In this document: positions 42,114 to 49,098 of the stretch, one piece after another | Layout: every line of letters starts with the position of its first letter | How positions within the stretch are numbered: the stretch's first letter is position 1 | IMG/VR virus record: IMGVR_UViG_3300025012_000028 | Coordinates: 62,001-126,000 of that record | Length of the DNA stretch: 64,000 nucleotides | Strand: one strand, 5' to 3' | From: a virus | The notes under the pieces: generated by a model | The model's input: only the letters and a program-made list of their open reading frames with translations | Told to the model about the DNA's origin: nothing | The model's database searches: none | Program-made: the position numbers and the translations under genes

Positions 42114-42344
42114 CTATCGATTTTTGAGTAATAGACTATCGCTACCATATTTAACTACTATCTGTGAGTGTCGTTGGTTGTTGACCACAACATTTTGAAG
42201 CTCCCTAGTTTCTTCGTGGCGCTGCCACTGTCTGAAGTCGTTTGTCTGATAACCCATTTTAAAAGCAGAATACGCTTCGGGGGTTTCCAATTTGAAAGTG
42301 GTCACATTATTTGATGGATCATAAGTTACTTTTTCGTCCGACAT
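42114..42344 (-). CDS. Small late protein, 76 aa, unknown
   Basis: ATG 42344 after AAGGAGAAAGAA. It starts MSDEKVTYDPSNNVTTFKLE and has a QWQRHEETRELQNVVVNNQR segment; mostly beta and polar. It overlaps the end of the capsid-like remnant. Function unknown. Confidence 0.5.
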   Translation of the reverse strand: MSDEKVTYDPSNNVTTFKLETPEAYSAFKMGYQTNDFRQWQRHEETRELQNVVVNNQRHSQIVVKYGSDSLLLKNR

Positions 42345-42538
42345 TTCTTTCTCCTTAGTTTCAATCTTCGTTGTACTTTAGTTTTATTTATATTTAGAAT
42401 TGGTGTGAACTGTGAAACGTCTCCCAAAGAAGTAGAACCTTCCATATCTTCATAGATGTTTTGTGAGGATGTTTCTTCTAAAAAAGAAACATCGATATCT
42501 TCTTTCAGTAAACCAAGTGCATTTAATAGTTTATTCAT
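42326..42538 (-). pseudogene. Truncated capsid-protein N-terminus (gp23/24-like remnant)
   Basis: ATG 42538 opens 70 codons. Residues 31-49 (NIYEDMEGSTSLGDVSQFTP) align with gp23 residues around 49-66 (NYLMEDGSTSLNDFTQYTP), after which capsid similarity ends and a basic tail follows. LKE at residues 11-13 gives a prohead-protease-type site. The piece is either a decayed capsid paralogue or a small protein keeping only the delta region that contacts the scaffold. It lies against the end of a homing endonuclease gene. Confidence 0.6.
42385..42392 (-). promoter_or_regulatory. Late promoter box
   Basis: TATAAATA on the minus strand, 41 nt upstream of the start at 42344, inside the remnant's 3' end. 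Confidence 0.62.
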
Positions 42539-43340
42539 AATGTTTAAACCCCATAACCCACCCAAGATTTAAATAGGATTGTAATTCGTGGGGATGTACT
42601 ACTTTAATTTTTTTGGAACTGTCGTTATGTATATATTTACGTCCCTTACGTGATTCCGACATCTGCACAGATCTTTTTTGTCTATATTCTTCGTCTTGCC
42701 ACAACCGAATATTCGTTTCACTGACCGATTTACTTTTTCTAACTCTATATTCTTCATTCTCCCATAATAATTTGTTTGCGTTGGATATTGTCTGTTTAAA
42801 TTTTGGGTCTTCGTGGAGTTTTTTCATGTTATTAGATTGAATTGGTTTCATCTTATTTTTAAATTCTTCATTTGACCACATATTAATCATATGCGTCGAA
42901 CTTTTTTCTTTCATTTGAAGTTTGAATAATGGGTTCGTCCACAGTAGACTAATAGATTTAGTCATGTTATTAGATTGGATTGGTTTCATCTTATTTTTAA
43001 ATTCTTCATTTGACCACAATTTTTGTAATGCTTTTCGTGTTACTTCTAATGTAATATGATCAAAACCACCCTCACCTCCCAATTTTATATTATAACAATT
43101 CGGATCGTTGGTTTCTTTGTTTGTGACCAACTCTTTTTCTTTATCTACCATTTGTTGTTTATTTTTCAATTCAAATAATATTTCTTTTTTAAAATTTTCC
43201 CTGCCGTGTTTTTTAATAGCTCTTTTTAGTAACAGACCCGATCCAAGATACCCATCATCTTTGTTGGGAGTTTGGTGCATTCCAATGTAATAATTATTAT
43301 TTATTATGTTTGTGGTTTTATATATAATATAATATTTCAT
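42531..43340 (-). CDS. GIY-YIG homing endonuclease
   Basis: 269 aa. The GIY-YIG nuclease domain is visible at the N-terminus (YYIIYKTTNIINNNYYIGMH, then GYLGSGLLLKRAIKKHG with Arg-type helix, and the Glu in VDKEKELV; the terminal Asn is in CYNIKLGGEGG). Downstream are repeated DNA-binding units: LWSNEEFKNKMKPIQSNN appears twice, with related NMWSNEEF and LWQDEEYRQK units. It is a free-standing mobile endonuclease inserted between 43341 and the capsid remnant. Confidence 0.88.
   Translation of the reverse strand: MKYYIIYKTTNIINNNYYIGMHQTPNKDDGYLGSGLLLKRAIKKHGRENFKKEILFELKNKQQMVDKEKELVTNKETNDPNCYNIKLGGEGGFDHITLEVTRKALQKLWSNEEFKNKMKPIQSNNMTKSISLLWTNPLFKLQMKEKSSTHMINMWSNEEFKNKMKPIQSNNMKKLHEDPKFKQTISNANKLLWENEEYRVRKSKSVSETNIRLWQDEEYRQKRSVQMSESRKGRKYIHNDSSKKIKVVHPHELQSYLNLGWVMGFKHYE
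42825..43018 (-). repeat. 56-bp repeat inside GIY-YIG gene
   Basis: Copies at 42825-42880 and 42963-43018 differ at one base; the offset is 138 bases (46 codons). They code for the repeated DNA-binding unit. Confidence 0.85.
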
Positions 43341-43832
43341 CTAATATCCTCTTTTAATAAAAATATCCAACACACCTTTAACAGTATCTTTTATTTTAAT
43401 AGCGTTTGTTTCCAAATCCAAATGTTGTTCGAAGATAATATTTTTCTTTTCTATGGTAGATATAATTTCATAAAGGAGTTGTTGTTCTCTGATATCAAGT
43501 TCTGACAACTCTTCTTTATATTTTTCTAAGTTTTGATTGAACACCGGAACATAATTTTCTTTCATCAGGTATGCTAATGAGAAGAGGTAAGCAAGTTTAT
43601 TGTCACCAAGGAACTTGGACATTACTCTTTTGAGTTGCCAGCAAAAACGATCTAGAATGTCCCATGAAGCACGTTCTTTTGATGTGCGAGGTCTACGTAA
43701 CCTTTTACCGTCTGTGGACGATATGATACCCAATTTTGCGCTAGGCCACTTATCCCAAGGACGCATGACACGTTTCAAAATCATCCAGACAACCAATGTC
43801 GAGGAAAGTTTTTCGGTTATTAAATAACTCAT
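43341..43832 (-). CDS. Late protein, 163 aa, unknown
   Basis: It starts MSYLITEKLSSTLVVWMILK, has a basic centre (KRLRRPRTSKERASWDILDR) and a long charged helix. Its stop touches the homing endonuclease start. It overlaps the preceding gene by four bases (ATGA type). The order places it in a late block between a structural-like operon and fibre genes; a small assembly or baseplate-associated factor is possible. No family recognised. Confidence 0.5.
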   Translation of the reverse strand: MSYLITEKLSSTLVVWMILKRVMRPWDKWPSAKLGIISSTDGKRLRRPRTSKERASWDILDRFCWQLKRVMSKFLGDNKLAYLFSLAYLMKENYVPVFNQNLEKYKEELSELDIREQQLLYEIISTIEKKNIIFEQHLDLETNAIKIKDTVKGVLDIFIKRGY

Positions 43833-44113
43833 TTGACCTTCTTAATAATGAAAGAAATTTTCTCTCTTATATCTTCTTCGATGTAATATAAAATAAACTG
43901 TTCCGCTTCTTTTAAATCCAGATGATTACTCAACCCAAGAAGGATATTGTAAATTTCTAGTACATATATTTCTTTTCCAGTTCTGGTATATTTCAAATAT
44001 GTATTGTTGATCTTCCTTATACTTTTTATATCCAACTCTAACAGTTGAGTGGACATAAAAACATTATACATATTTGCTAATGCCGCTTCATTATTCACAT
44101 TAATTCCTTGCAC
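43829..44113 (-). CDS. Late protein, 94 aa, helical, unknown
   Basis: It starts MQGINVNNEAALANMYNVFM and is mainly alpha-helical with an acidic C-terminus before a final basic patch. It has a late box 12 nt upstream and is coupled to the following gene. Function unknown. Confidence 0.5.
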   Translation of the reverse strand: MQGINVNNEAALANMYNVFMSTQLLELDIKSIRKINNTYLKYTRTGKEIYVLEIYNILLGLSNHLDLKEAEQFILYYIEEDIREKISFIIKKVK

Positions 44114-44124
44114 TATTTTAATTC

Positions 44125-44132
44125 TATTTATA
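44125..44132 (-). promoter_or_regulatory. Late promoter box
   Basis: TATAAATA on the minus strand, 12 nt upstream of the start at 44113 and immediately after the terminator of the upstream operon. Confidence 0.62.
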
Positions 44133-44137
44133 ATAAG

Positions 44138-44167
44138 AAAGGCACCTGAAAAAGATCAAGTGCCTTT
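44138..44167 (-). terminator. Terminator after 44191 gene
   Basis: AAAGGCAC / GTGCCTTT stem extended by TGA/TCA around an internal mismatch, followed by TTCTTATT on the minus strand. Confidence 0.7.
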
Positions 44168-44190
44168 TGGTTCATCAAATATGTTGGTTG

Positions 44191-45207
44191 TTAAACCACA
44201 TCTTCTCTAGGAAGGACATTCTCTGTTCTAATAATCTTATGAAGTGCATTTGCAATCATAGGATTATTATCGGCCAGTTCTGCAAGCTTACGCAGGAAGA
44301 TGAGAACACCTTGTTTCTGTAAACGAGTAAGTTCAGTCAGTTCAAATGTCTGAAGCAGTTGCATAAAAACAGGAGACATAATTTTTGTTGGTTCGATATC
44401 CAGAAGCATTTTATAATTGAATCTCTGTGCTTTCGCCTCAGTCAGTCTTTTCAGAAATTCACTATATGTTTCTTTGGATTCTCTGAATTCATCCATACAC
44501 TCTTCACCTTCACACTCTTCTTCGGGTGTGGAGAAAAGTCTATTGACATATTTCCTTAAGGCACTACGAAGCAGGGGATCTTCCTCAGTTGCTTGAAGCA
44601 GATTTTTAACAGCAGATGCCATCATTTCAATCGCTTTGGTAGGAAGACGTTTAACATCTTCGGGGTTCAGACCAAGTAATTCGGCTTCAAGGTCAAACAT
44701 GATAGGAGATTTTGGGTGTGCTTTTTTAGCAACTTCAGCAGTAGAAGCATTAATGTCCCTACGTTTGCCCTGTCTCTTTTCCAGAATCGTTTTAGTATAA
44801 AGATCTTGTAAGGATTTTGCTTCGGTCACTGGTTTCTCCTCTCCTTCTATTTTAGTTTCGACCGGCTTTTCTTCTTCAACGGGTTTCTGTTCAGCAGGAA
44901 GAGTTTCTGGTTTTGGGTTGGTGTTGGTAATATCTTTCAGTTCGGGATACTTGGTAAAAAGTTCTTCTTCAGTATTAACCGGATTGGCTTTATCGAAAGC
45001 TTCGACATCTTTGGATGCTGGTTGAAAAAGATACTTAGCTTTGGATTCTGTATCCTGAATTAAAAACAGATCACCTTTAGCTTTGGTAGCATCAAAGGAT
45101 TCTTTTTTGATGAACACGGGCCAGCCAGTAGACTTCCCATATTTCTGAGCATCTTCAAAAGTTTCAAGAGACACAGCTTTACAATTACCATATTGTTTAA
45201 TTTCCAT
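44191..45207 (-). CDS. Probable internal/virion protein with protease-site motifs
   Basis: 338 aa. Residues 1-70 (ALSLETFEDAQKYG-type start, STGWPVF, KGDLFLIQDTESKAKYLF) resemble the W..F..GDL block seen in the 710-aa protein at 50171. The linker (70-125) is Pro/Glu-rich. VTEA occurs at 127-130, and TYSEFLKRLTEA at 247-258 looks just like a capsid-targeting tag with an LTE/A site. The C-terminal 90 residues are helical. I infer a packaged protein that is cleaved in two or three places. Confidence 0.5.
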   Translation of the reverse strand: MEIKQYGNCKAVSLETFEDAQKYGKSTGWPVFIKKESFDATKAKGDLFLIQDTESKAKYLFQPASKDVEAFDKANPVNTEEELFTKYPELKDITNTNPKPETLPAEQKPVEEEKPVETKIEGEEKPVTEAKSLQDLYTKTILEKRQGKRRDINASTAEVAKKAHPKSPIMFDLEAELLGLNPEDVKRLPTKAIEMMASAVKNLLQATEEDPLLRSALRKYVNRLFSTPEEECEGEECMDEFRESKETYSEFLKRLTEAKAQRFNYKMLLDIEPTKIMSPVFMQLLQTFELTELTRLQKQGVLIFLRKLAELADNNPMIANALHKIIRTENVLPREDVV

Positions 45208-45209
45208 AA

Positions 45210-45668
45210 TTACAGATCCTCATCTTTTTCTTCGGGTGGAGTTCTGAACTGATCGTCTGCGCCCCTCAATTCTTCTTCGGTGCTCGGTGGTGCATTCTCA
45301 TCGACTTCATCGGTAGAAGTGGGTTCACCTTTTTTGGAAAGGATATACTCATACTTCAGACCTTTCTTGAACTTATCAAAGTCTTCATAAGCTTTGGTGA
45401 TTGCGTCAACCAACTTATCAATTGCTTTGATGATTGATTTATCAGCGGTAGTAAGTTCAAACTTCTCAAGGTTGCGAAGTTTTTCTTTAATACCTTCTGA
45501 ATCAATTTCGGTTTTGATGGTTGAAGCAAAATCCGTCATGACTGCTTCAACATCAGCATGAATAGAATTGTTAGCTTTAACCGCTTCATCCAATTGACTC
45601 TTCTTCTTGTTAAACATCTCTTGGTAGAGTTTGTTCATCGTTAAGTTTTCTTCTCTAAACAGTGCCAT
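45210..45668 (-). CDS. Late helical protein, 152 aa
   Basis: The start is ATG 45668 with AGGAGAATACC. Long helices (KEKLRNLEKFELTTADKSII) are followed by a disordered acidic C-terminus (EELRGADDQFRTPPEEKDED). LDE/A near residue 26-29 is a possible prohead-protease site. It lies between two tagged or similar genes in one operon. A core or packaged protein is a plausible guess. Confidence 0.5.
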   Translation of the reverse strand: MALFREENLTMNKLYQEMFNKKKSQLDEAVKANNSIHADVEAVMTDFASTIKTEIDSEGIKEKLRNLEKFELTTADKSIIKAIDKLVDAITKAYEDFDKFKKGLKYEYILSKKGEPTSTDEVDENAPPSTEEELRGADDQFRTPPEEKDEDL

Positions 45669-45679
45669 ATGGTATTCTC

Positions 45680-45868
45680 CTATATGAAAGTAATGATTCC
45701 TGATTTGGGGTCGTAATGTCTGCCTCTATGATCTTTTTTAAATTTGAGTGATTTACATTTTTCTTTAACTTCTTTGTCGGTAAGATTCTTTCCAATATCA
45801 AAGGATTCAGAATCATCGGCATTAACTTTTTCTTGTAGGAGATTAAGAGTTTTTATAAAATTATTCAT
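45680..45868 (-). CDS. Small late protein with LQE site, 62 aa
   Basis: It starts MNNFIKTLNLLQEKVNADDS with LQE/K at residues 11-14, similar to the head-protein tags. The rest is basic and short (SLKFKKDHRGRHYDPKSGII). First gene of an operon behind a late box. It may be packaged. Confidence 0.5.
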   Translation of the reverse strand: MNNFIKTLNLLQEKVNADDSESFDIGKNLTDKEVKEKCKSLKFKKDHRGRHYDPKSGIITFI

Positions 45869-45896
45869 TAGTGAATCCTTTGAGTTTATTTATGAT

Positions 45897-45904
45897 TATT
45901 TATA
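45897..45904 (-). promoter_or_regulatory. Late promoter box for 45868 operon
   Basis: TATAAATA on the minus strand, 29 nt upstream of the start at 45868. Confidence 0.65.
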
Positions 45905-45914
45905 AAATAATTTC

Positions 45915-45943
45915 TTGACTTCTGGTGTGGGTTCTGGTAAGAT
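45915..45943 (+). promoter_or_regulatory. Early sigma70-like promoter
   Basis: TTGACT (45915-45920), 17-nt spacer, TAAGAT (45938-45943) with TGG extension, driving the 45970-47546 cassette. Confidence 0.74.
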
Positions 45944-45969
45944 AAATTTATAAAACATTTGGGGGAATT

Positions 45970-46290
45970 ATGAGACAAGGAAAAGTTGGGGATAGATTTT
46001 ATGAAGGTGAAGTGGTGTTAACTATAACCGGAAAAGAAACTACTCCGTTTCCTAAACTGACGCTCGATTCTAACCGCAAGACAATCAATACACTCAAAAG
46101 AGTTGATAAATGGTTGTTGGAAAATACTCAGAAAGAAGCACACTCACGAAACGATGAATTTAATAGCACAACATTTGATAGAATGAACTCCACCAAACTT
46201 AGTATGTCGGATAAAGACACTCTCGAATATTATCTGTTTGGTGAAGATCAACCAGTAGTTCTGAAACCTTTTCTCAAATCACTTTTTTAA
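45970..46290 (+). CDS. Early protein, 106 aa, unknown
   Basis: ATG at 45970 after GGGGGAATT. A beta-rich first third (GKVGDRFYEGEVVLTITGKE) is followed by polar helices. It is the first gene of a six-gene plus-strand cassette. No family recognised. Confidence 0.6.
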   Translation: MRQGKVGDRFYEGEVVLTITGKETTPFPKLTLDSNRKTINTLKRVDKWLLENTQKEAHSRNDEFNSTTFDRMNSTKLSMSDKDTLEYYLFGEDQPVVLKPFLKSLF

Positions 46291-46314
46291 TAAAAATATA
46301 ATATAGGAGGAAAT

Positions 46315-46449
46315 ATGTTTCGAATTGTTTGTTTCAACGGAACCACCGACGAAATTTGGGGAAATTCAATTTCCGAAGCAGTGGAACGGTTTGTTAAAAA
46401 ACACAAACTTCATGAAGTTGATATTGAATCTATAGTGAGGGTAATTTAA
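46315..46449 (+). CDS. Small early protein, 44 aa
   Basis: ATG at 46315 after AGGAGGAAAT. It starts MFRIVCFNGTTDEIWGNSIS and ends in a basic helix and a short strand. Followed by a tightly spaced ATG of the next gene. Unknown. Confidence 0.55.
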   Translation: MFRIVCFNGTTDEIWGNSISEAVERFVKKHKLHEVDIESIVRVI

Positions 46450-46450
46450 T

Positions 46451-46690
46451 ATGACCACCAACCAAATGATTAACGAAATTCGAAACACGGTAGGATATAT
46501 GGAATCTGAAAATAAAAAAGAATTTATTAAAGGTGCCAAGATGGGATATGATATATGTAGTAATGCGGCATGGAAAATGATTGGTGACACACAAAAACAT
46601 GCTGAGTCGCTTGCAGAACTGTTGTCAAACCGTGAAGAAGATCTTCAGACTCTAGCCAACATTATCCAGAAATATACTTCTAATGATTGA
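46451..46690 (+). CDS. Small early protein, 79 aa, helical
   Basis: ATG at 46451, one base after the previous TAA. Nearly all alpha-helical (MTTNQMINEIRNTVGYMESE; HAESLAELLSNREEDLQTLA), probably a coiled coil. Unknown. Confidence 0.55.
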   Translation: MTTNQMINEIRNTVGYMESENKKEFIKGAKMGYDICSNAAWKMIGDTQKHAESLAELLSNREEDLQTLANIIQKYTSND

Positions 46691-46699
46691 GGAGAATAT

Positions 46700-46879
46700 A
46701 TGAACATACCAAAACATCGACACGAAGATGTTATTGCTGTTCTGTGGCAACTTTTAACAGAAGTGGAAGGATCAGTTAAGGAAACTGATGCAGTTGGAAA
46801 AGCGATGGTGGTTAGCGGTTATAACCTCATGAACGATCTGGGTGTAACGGATGCTAGACCTCGTTGGGAATCAAAATAA
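46700..46879 (+). CDS. Small early protein, 59 aa
   Basis: ATG at 46700 after GGAGAATAT. It starts MNIPKHRHEDVIAVLWQLLT; helical, slightly acidic. Unknown. Confidence 0.55.
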   Translation: MNIPKHRHEDVIAVLWQLLTEVEGSVKETDAVGKAMVVSGYNLMNDLGVTDARPRWESK

Positions 46880-46899
46880 CTACTGGTTAAGGAGAATTT

Positions 46900-47181
46900 A
46901 TGAACGAAAATTATAATGAGTTTTATCAGAGAAAGAAACTACCCAAAGGTCTGTGTCGTAAGATGTGGACAGACTATCCTTTTGTGAATTATCTCAACGG
47001 TGCTCTAGTTACAGTTCTCAATTACGATGGGAATAAGTATTGTGATGTGCAGCTTCCTGATGGTACTTTTGCAGATGTGAAACGGGGATACCTACATCGC
47101 ACCATCAAGGATCTGAATGTTTGGCGCAAAAGAATGTTGGGTGACTATTACAGGCGAACAAAACAGAGGATGTATCTATGA
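46900..47181 (+). CDS. Small early protein, 93 aa, basic
   Basis: ATG at 46900 after AAGGAGAATTT. It starts MNENYNEFYQRKKLPKGLCR. The middle (VTVLNYDGNKYCDVQLPDGT) is typical of a small SH3/KOW-like barrel, and the C-terminus is Arg-rich. It could bind nucleic acid. It overlaps the next gene by four bases. Confidence 0.58.
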   Translation: MNENYNEFYQRKKLPKGLCRKMWTDYPFVNYLNGALVTVLNYDGNKYCDVQLPDGTFADVKRGYLHRTIKDLNVWRKRMLGDYYRRTKQRMYL

Positions 47182-47546
47182 ATACTTTTCAGGGTGATAA
47201 TTATCGATTTGATATAACTGCTACCGGTGACGATCTACTTAGAATAGCTATACAGGTAGCTTTCATGAAAGAAAATGAGGTTGTTGATATTAAAGAAGTA
47301 AACAACACTTTAGTTCTTTATTGGTCAACGGAAAAAGCAAATCCTTTCATGACTCTTGATTTTGAAGCAACATTCAAAGTCGTTAAAGAGTGGTTGGATA
47401 AACAAACACAATATCCCAATGAACCCAATCACGATGGAGACAACAAAAAGGGATTTAGGGTTTATAATGAAGCGTGGGGTGAAGTGAAAAACGATTGGAG
47501 AGCATTTTGTGGTATTGAACCAGTGCGGATGATGTATGGTAAATAA
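47178..47546 (+). CDS. Early protein, 122 aa, unknown
   Basis: ATG at 47178 overlaps the previous gene. The order is a mixed alpha/beta N-terminal half (DNYRFDITATGDDLLRIAIQ), a strand (TLVLYWSTEKANPF), then a helix (TFKVVKEWLDKQTQ) and a Trp-rich tail. No signature. Last gene before the terminator. Confidence 0.58.
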   Translation: MNTFQGDNYRFDITATGDDLLRIAIQVAFMKENEVVDIKEVNNTLVLYWSTEKANPFMTLDFEATFKVVKEWLDKQTQYPNEPNHDGDNKKGFRVYNEAWGEVKNDWRAFCGIEPVRMMYGK

Positions 47547-47549
47547 AAG

Positions 47550-47582
47550 AAAACCCTCTAAGATTTCTCTTAGAGGGGTTTT
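47550..47582 (+). terminator. Terminator of early cassette
   Basis: Stem AAAACCC-TCTAAGA / TCTTAGA-GGGGTTTT with a bulged G and TTTC loop. Confidence 0.85.
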
Positions 47583-47601
47583 CTATATTAAAAATCCTTT
47601 T

Positions 47602-47609
47602 TATAAATA
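47602..47609 (+). promoter_or_regulatory. Late-type box on plus strand (leader A)
   Basis: TATAAATA on the plus strand upstream of the GIY-YIG gene at 47705; the same box occurs at 52331-52338 before the other endonuclease. Transcripts would begin near the structured leader. Confidence 0.55.
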
Positions 47610-47691
47610 AAAGAAACGGATAAGTTCAGTTGTTGACGCAACCGAACAACAGGAAGGGGAAACCCGCTGTCTCCGTTCACTTCTATTTATA
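47602..47691 (+). ncRNA. Structured leader A of homing endonuclease gene
   Basis: Predicted three-way junction. Closing stem AACGGA (47615-47620) with TCCGTT (47672-47677). Arm 1: GTTC-A-GTTG with CAAC-C-GAAC (47624-47647). Arm 2: ACAG-GAA-GGG, GAAA tetraloop, CCC-G-CTGT (47649-47670). The outer TATAAATA and TATTTATA (47684-47691) are also complementary. A near-identical element precedes the unrelated endonuclease at 52434; arm 1 differs but still pairs there. Function unknown, possibly translational control or mobility. Confidence 0.6.
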
Positions 47692-47704
47692 TAAGGGGAA
47701 TCTG

Positions 47705-48802
47705 ATGAACAAACCAGAAGTTGTTGAAGTCAAAGCCTACCATATTGTCTACCTCACCACAAATCCTTTTAACAATAAAATCTATGTTGGTAAACATTCA
47801 ACCAACAATCTTAACGATGGGTATAAAGGTTCTGGTAAATATTTAAATAAAGCTTTTAAGAAATATGGAAAGAAACATTTTAAATTCCAAATTCTTCATT
47901 ACTGTCTTACTTTGATGGATGCTTATGAAGTTGAGGGGTGGATTGTAGATCAAGCTTTTATTGATAGACCAGATACTTACAATGTGGTCGTTGGTGGAAG
48001 AATGACCCCAGATTGGACAGGAAAGAAACGATCTGAAGAATGTATAGCTAAACATAAAATGTATAGAGCAACAGAAGAAACAAAGAAATTAATCAGTATT
48101 GCAAATACTGGAAAAATTAAAACTCCAGAACAACTTGAATTAATGAGAACATTATCGACTGGAAGGAAAGATTCGGAAGAGACAAAACAGAAAAAGAGGT
48201 TGGCAAACTTAGGAAGGAAACATACCGAAGAAGCATTAAGAAAAATGAGAGGAAGGAAATTAACAAAAGAACACATTAATAAATTAACCGGAAGAAAACG
48301 TACAGAAGAGACATTATTAAAATTAAAATGTAGAGTTGTAAAACCAGAATCAATTTTACAAGGAGTTCAGACTAGAAGTAATTATTTCCCAAAACTTTTA
48401 TTAATTTCTCCTACTGGTGAAACTCATATAATACAATATTCCCTTCAAACTTTCTGTAGAACGCACAATCTTTCTTATACGACCATTTTTACAAATTTAA
48501 ATAAAGGACCAATTAAGTTTTATTACAATAGTAAAAGTGAAAAATATATCAATTCAATTGGGTGGGAACTAAGAGACGATTCATTTTCACAATCAAATAT
48601 AAAATTACCAAAAGAATATTTGATCATATCCCCAGATGGAAAAGAACATAAATGTAATTATATTTCTTCATTTTGTCGGCAACATAATCTATCCAACCAT
48701 ATTTTATCGAGACATATAGACAAGGGAATTATATCATGTAGAAACGGGAAATCTAAAGAGTATATGAACAATAAAGGTTGGGAGATACGAAGTATAAAAT
48801 AA
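47705..48802 (+). CDS. GIY-YIG homing endonuclease with NUMOD repeats
   Basis: The ATG at 47705 follows AAGGGGAATCTG; an upstream in-frame TTG lies in the structured leader and is rejected. The 365-aa product has an N-terminal GIY-YIG nuclease (YHIVYLTTNPFNNKIYVGKH, then GYKGSGKYLNKAFKKYGKKH; terminal TYNVVVGG). Residues 100-215 hold several NUMOD3-type repeats (GKKRSEECIAKHK; GRKHTEEALRKMRGRKLT). The C-terminus has two NUMOD1-like units with the C-R-x-H-N-L core (FCRTHNLSYTTIF, FCRQHNLSNHIL). It lies alone behind a leader shared with the gene at 52434. Confidence 0.9.
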   Translation: MNKPEVVEVKAYHIVYLTTNPFNNKIYVGKHSTNNLNDGYKGSGKYLNKAFKKYGKKHFKFQILHYCLTLMDAYEVEGWIVDQAFIDRPDTYNVVVGGRMTPDWTGKKRSEECIAKHKMYRATEETKKLISIANTGKIKTPEQLELMRTLSTGRKDSEETKQKKRLANLGRKHTEEALRKMRGRKLTKEHINKLTGRKRTEETLLKLKCRVVKPESILQGVQTRSNYFPKLLLISPTGETHIIQYSLQTFCRTHNLSYTTIFTNLNKGPIKFYYNSKSEKYINSIGWELRDDSFSQSNIKLPKEYLIISPDGKEHKCNYISSFCRQHNLSNHILSRHIDKGIISCRNGKSKEYMNNKGWEIRSIK

Positions 48803-48833
48803 GCAGTTCTATATTTTAGAACTGCTTATTTTT
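48797..48833. terminator. Bidirectional terminator
   Basis: Stem AAATAAGCAGTTCTA / TAGAACTGCTTATTTTT with TATTT loop, between the endonuclease and the convergent gene ending at 48832. Confidence 0.88.
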
Positions 48834-49098
48834 AGTGTTTTTTGAATCTAACGCCCCGTCTTTGTACAATTTTATGAAGCTTGCCATCAGCGCCATAACT
48901 GAAACCCTTACGTCTTGGCTTGTTCTTAATTTTCATTTTATATTTTTTAGAGCGTCTCTTCAGTTTGGATTTATTTTTCATTCTATAACGCTTTGCTAAT
49001 AATTTCTTTTTTTGTGTGAGATGGCGCACCTTTATTATTTTCTCTTCTATCACTTCATCACATAAAACTTCATTTAGAATACTTTCTAATATACTCAT
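48832..49098 (-). CDS. Very basic predicted packaged protein, 88 aa
   Basis: It starts MSILESILNEVLCDEV; LNE/V at residues 8-11 fits the head tag. After cleavage the remainder is one third Lys/Arg (KLLAKRYRMKNKSKLKRRSK), ideal for DNA binding, like the basic internal proteins of T4. It overlaps the preceding gene by four bases, so it is made with it. No family. Confidence 0.6.
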   Translation of the reverse strand: MSILESILNEVLCDEVIEEKIIKVRHLTQKKKLLAKRYRMKNKSKLKRRSKKYKMKIKNKPRRKGFSYGADGKLHKIVQRRGVRFKKH

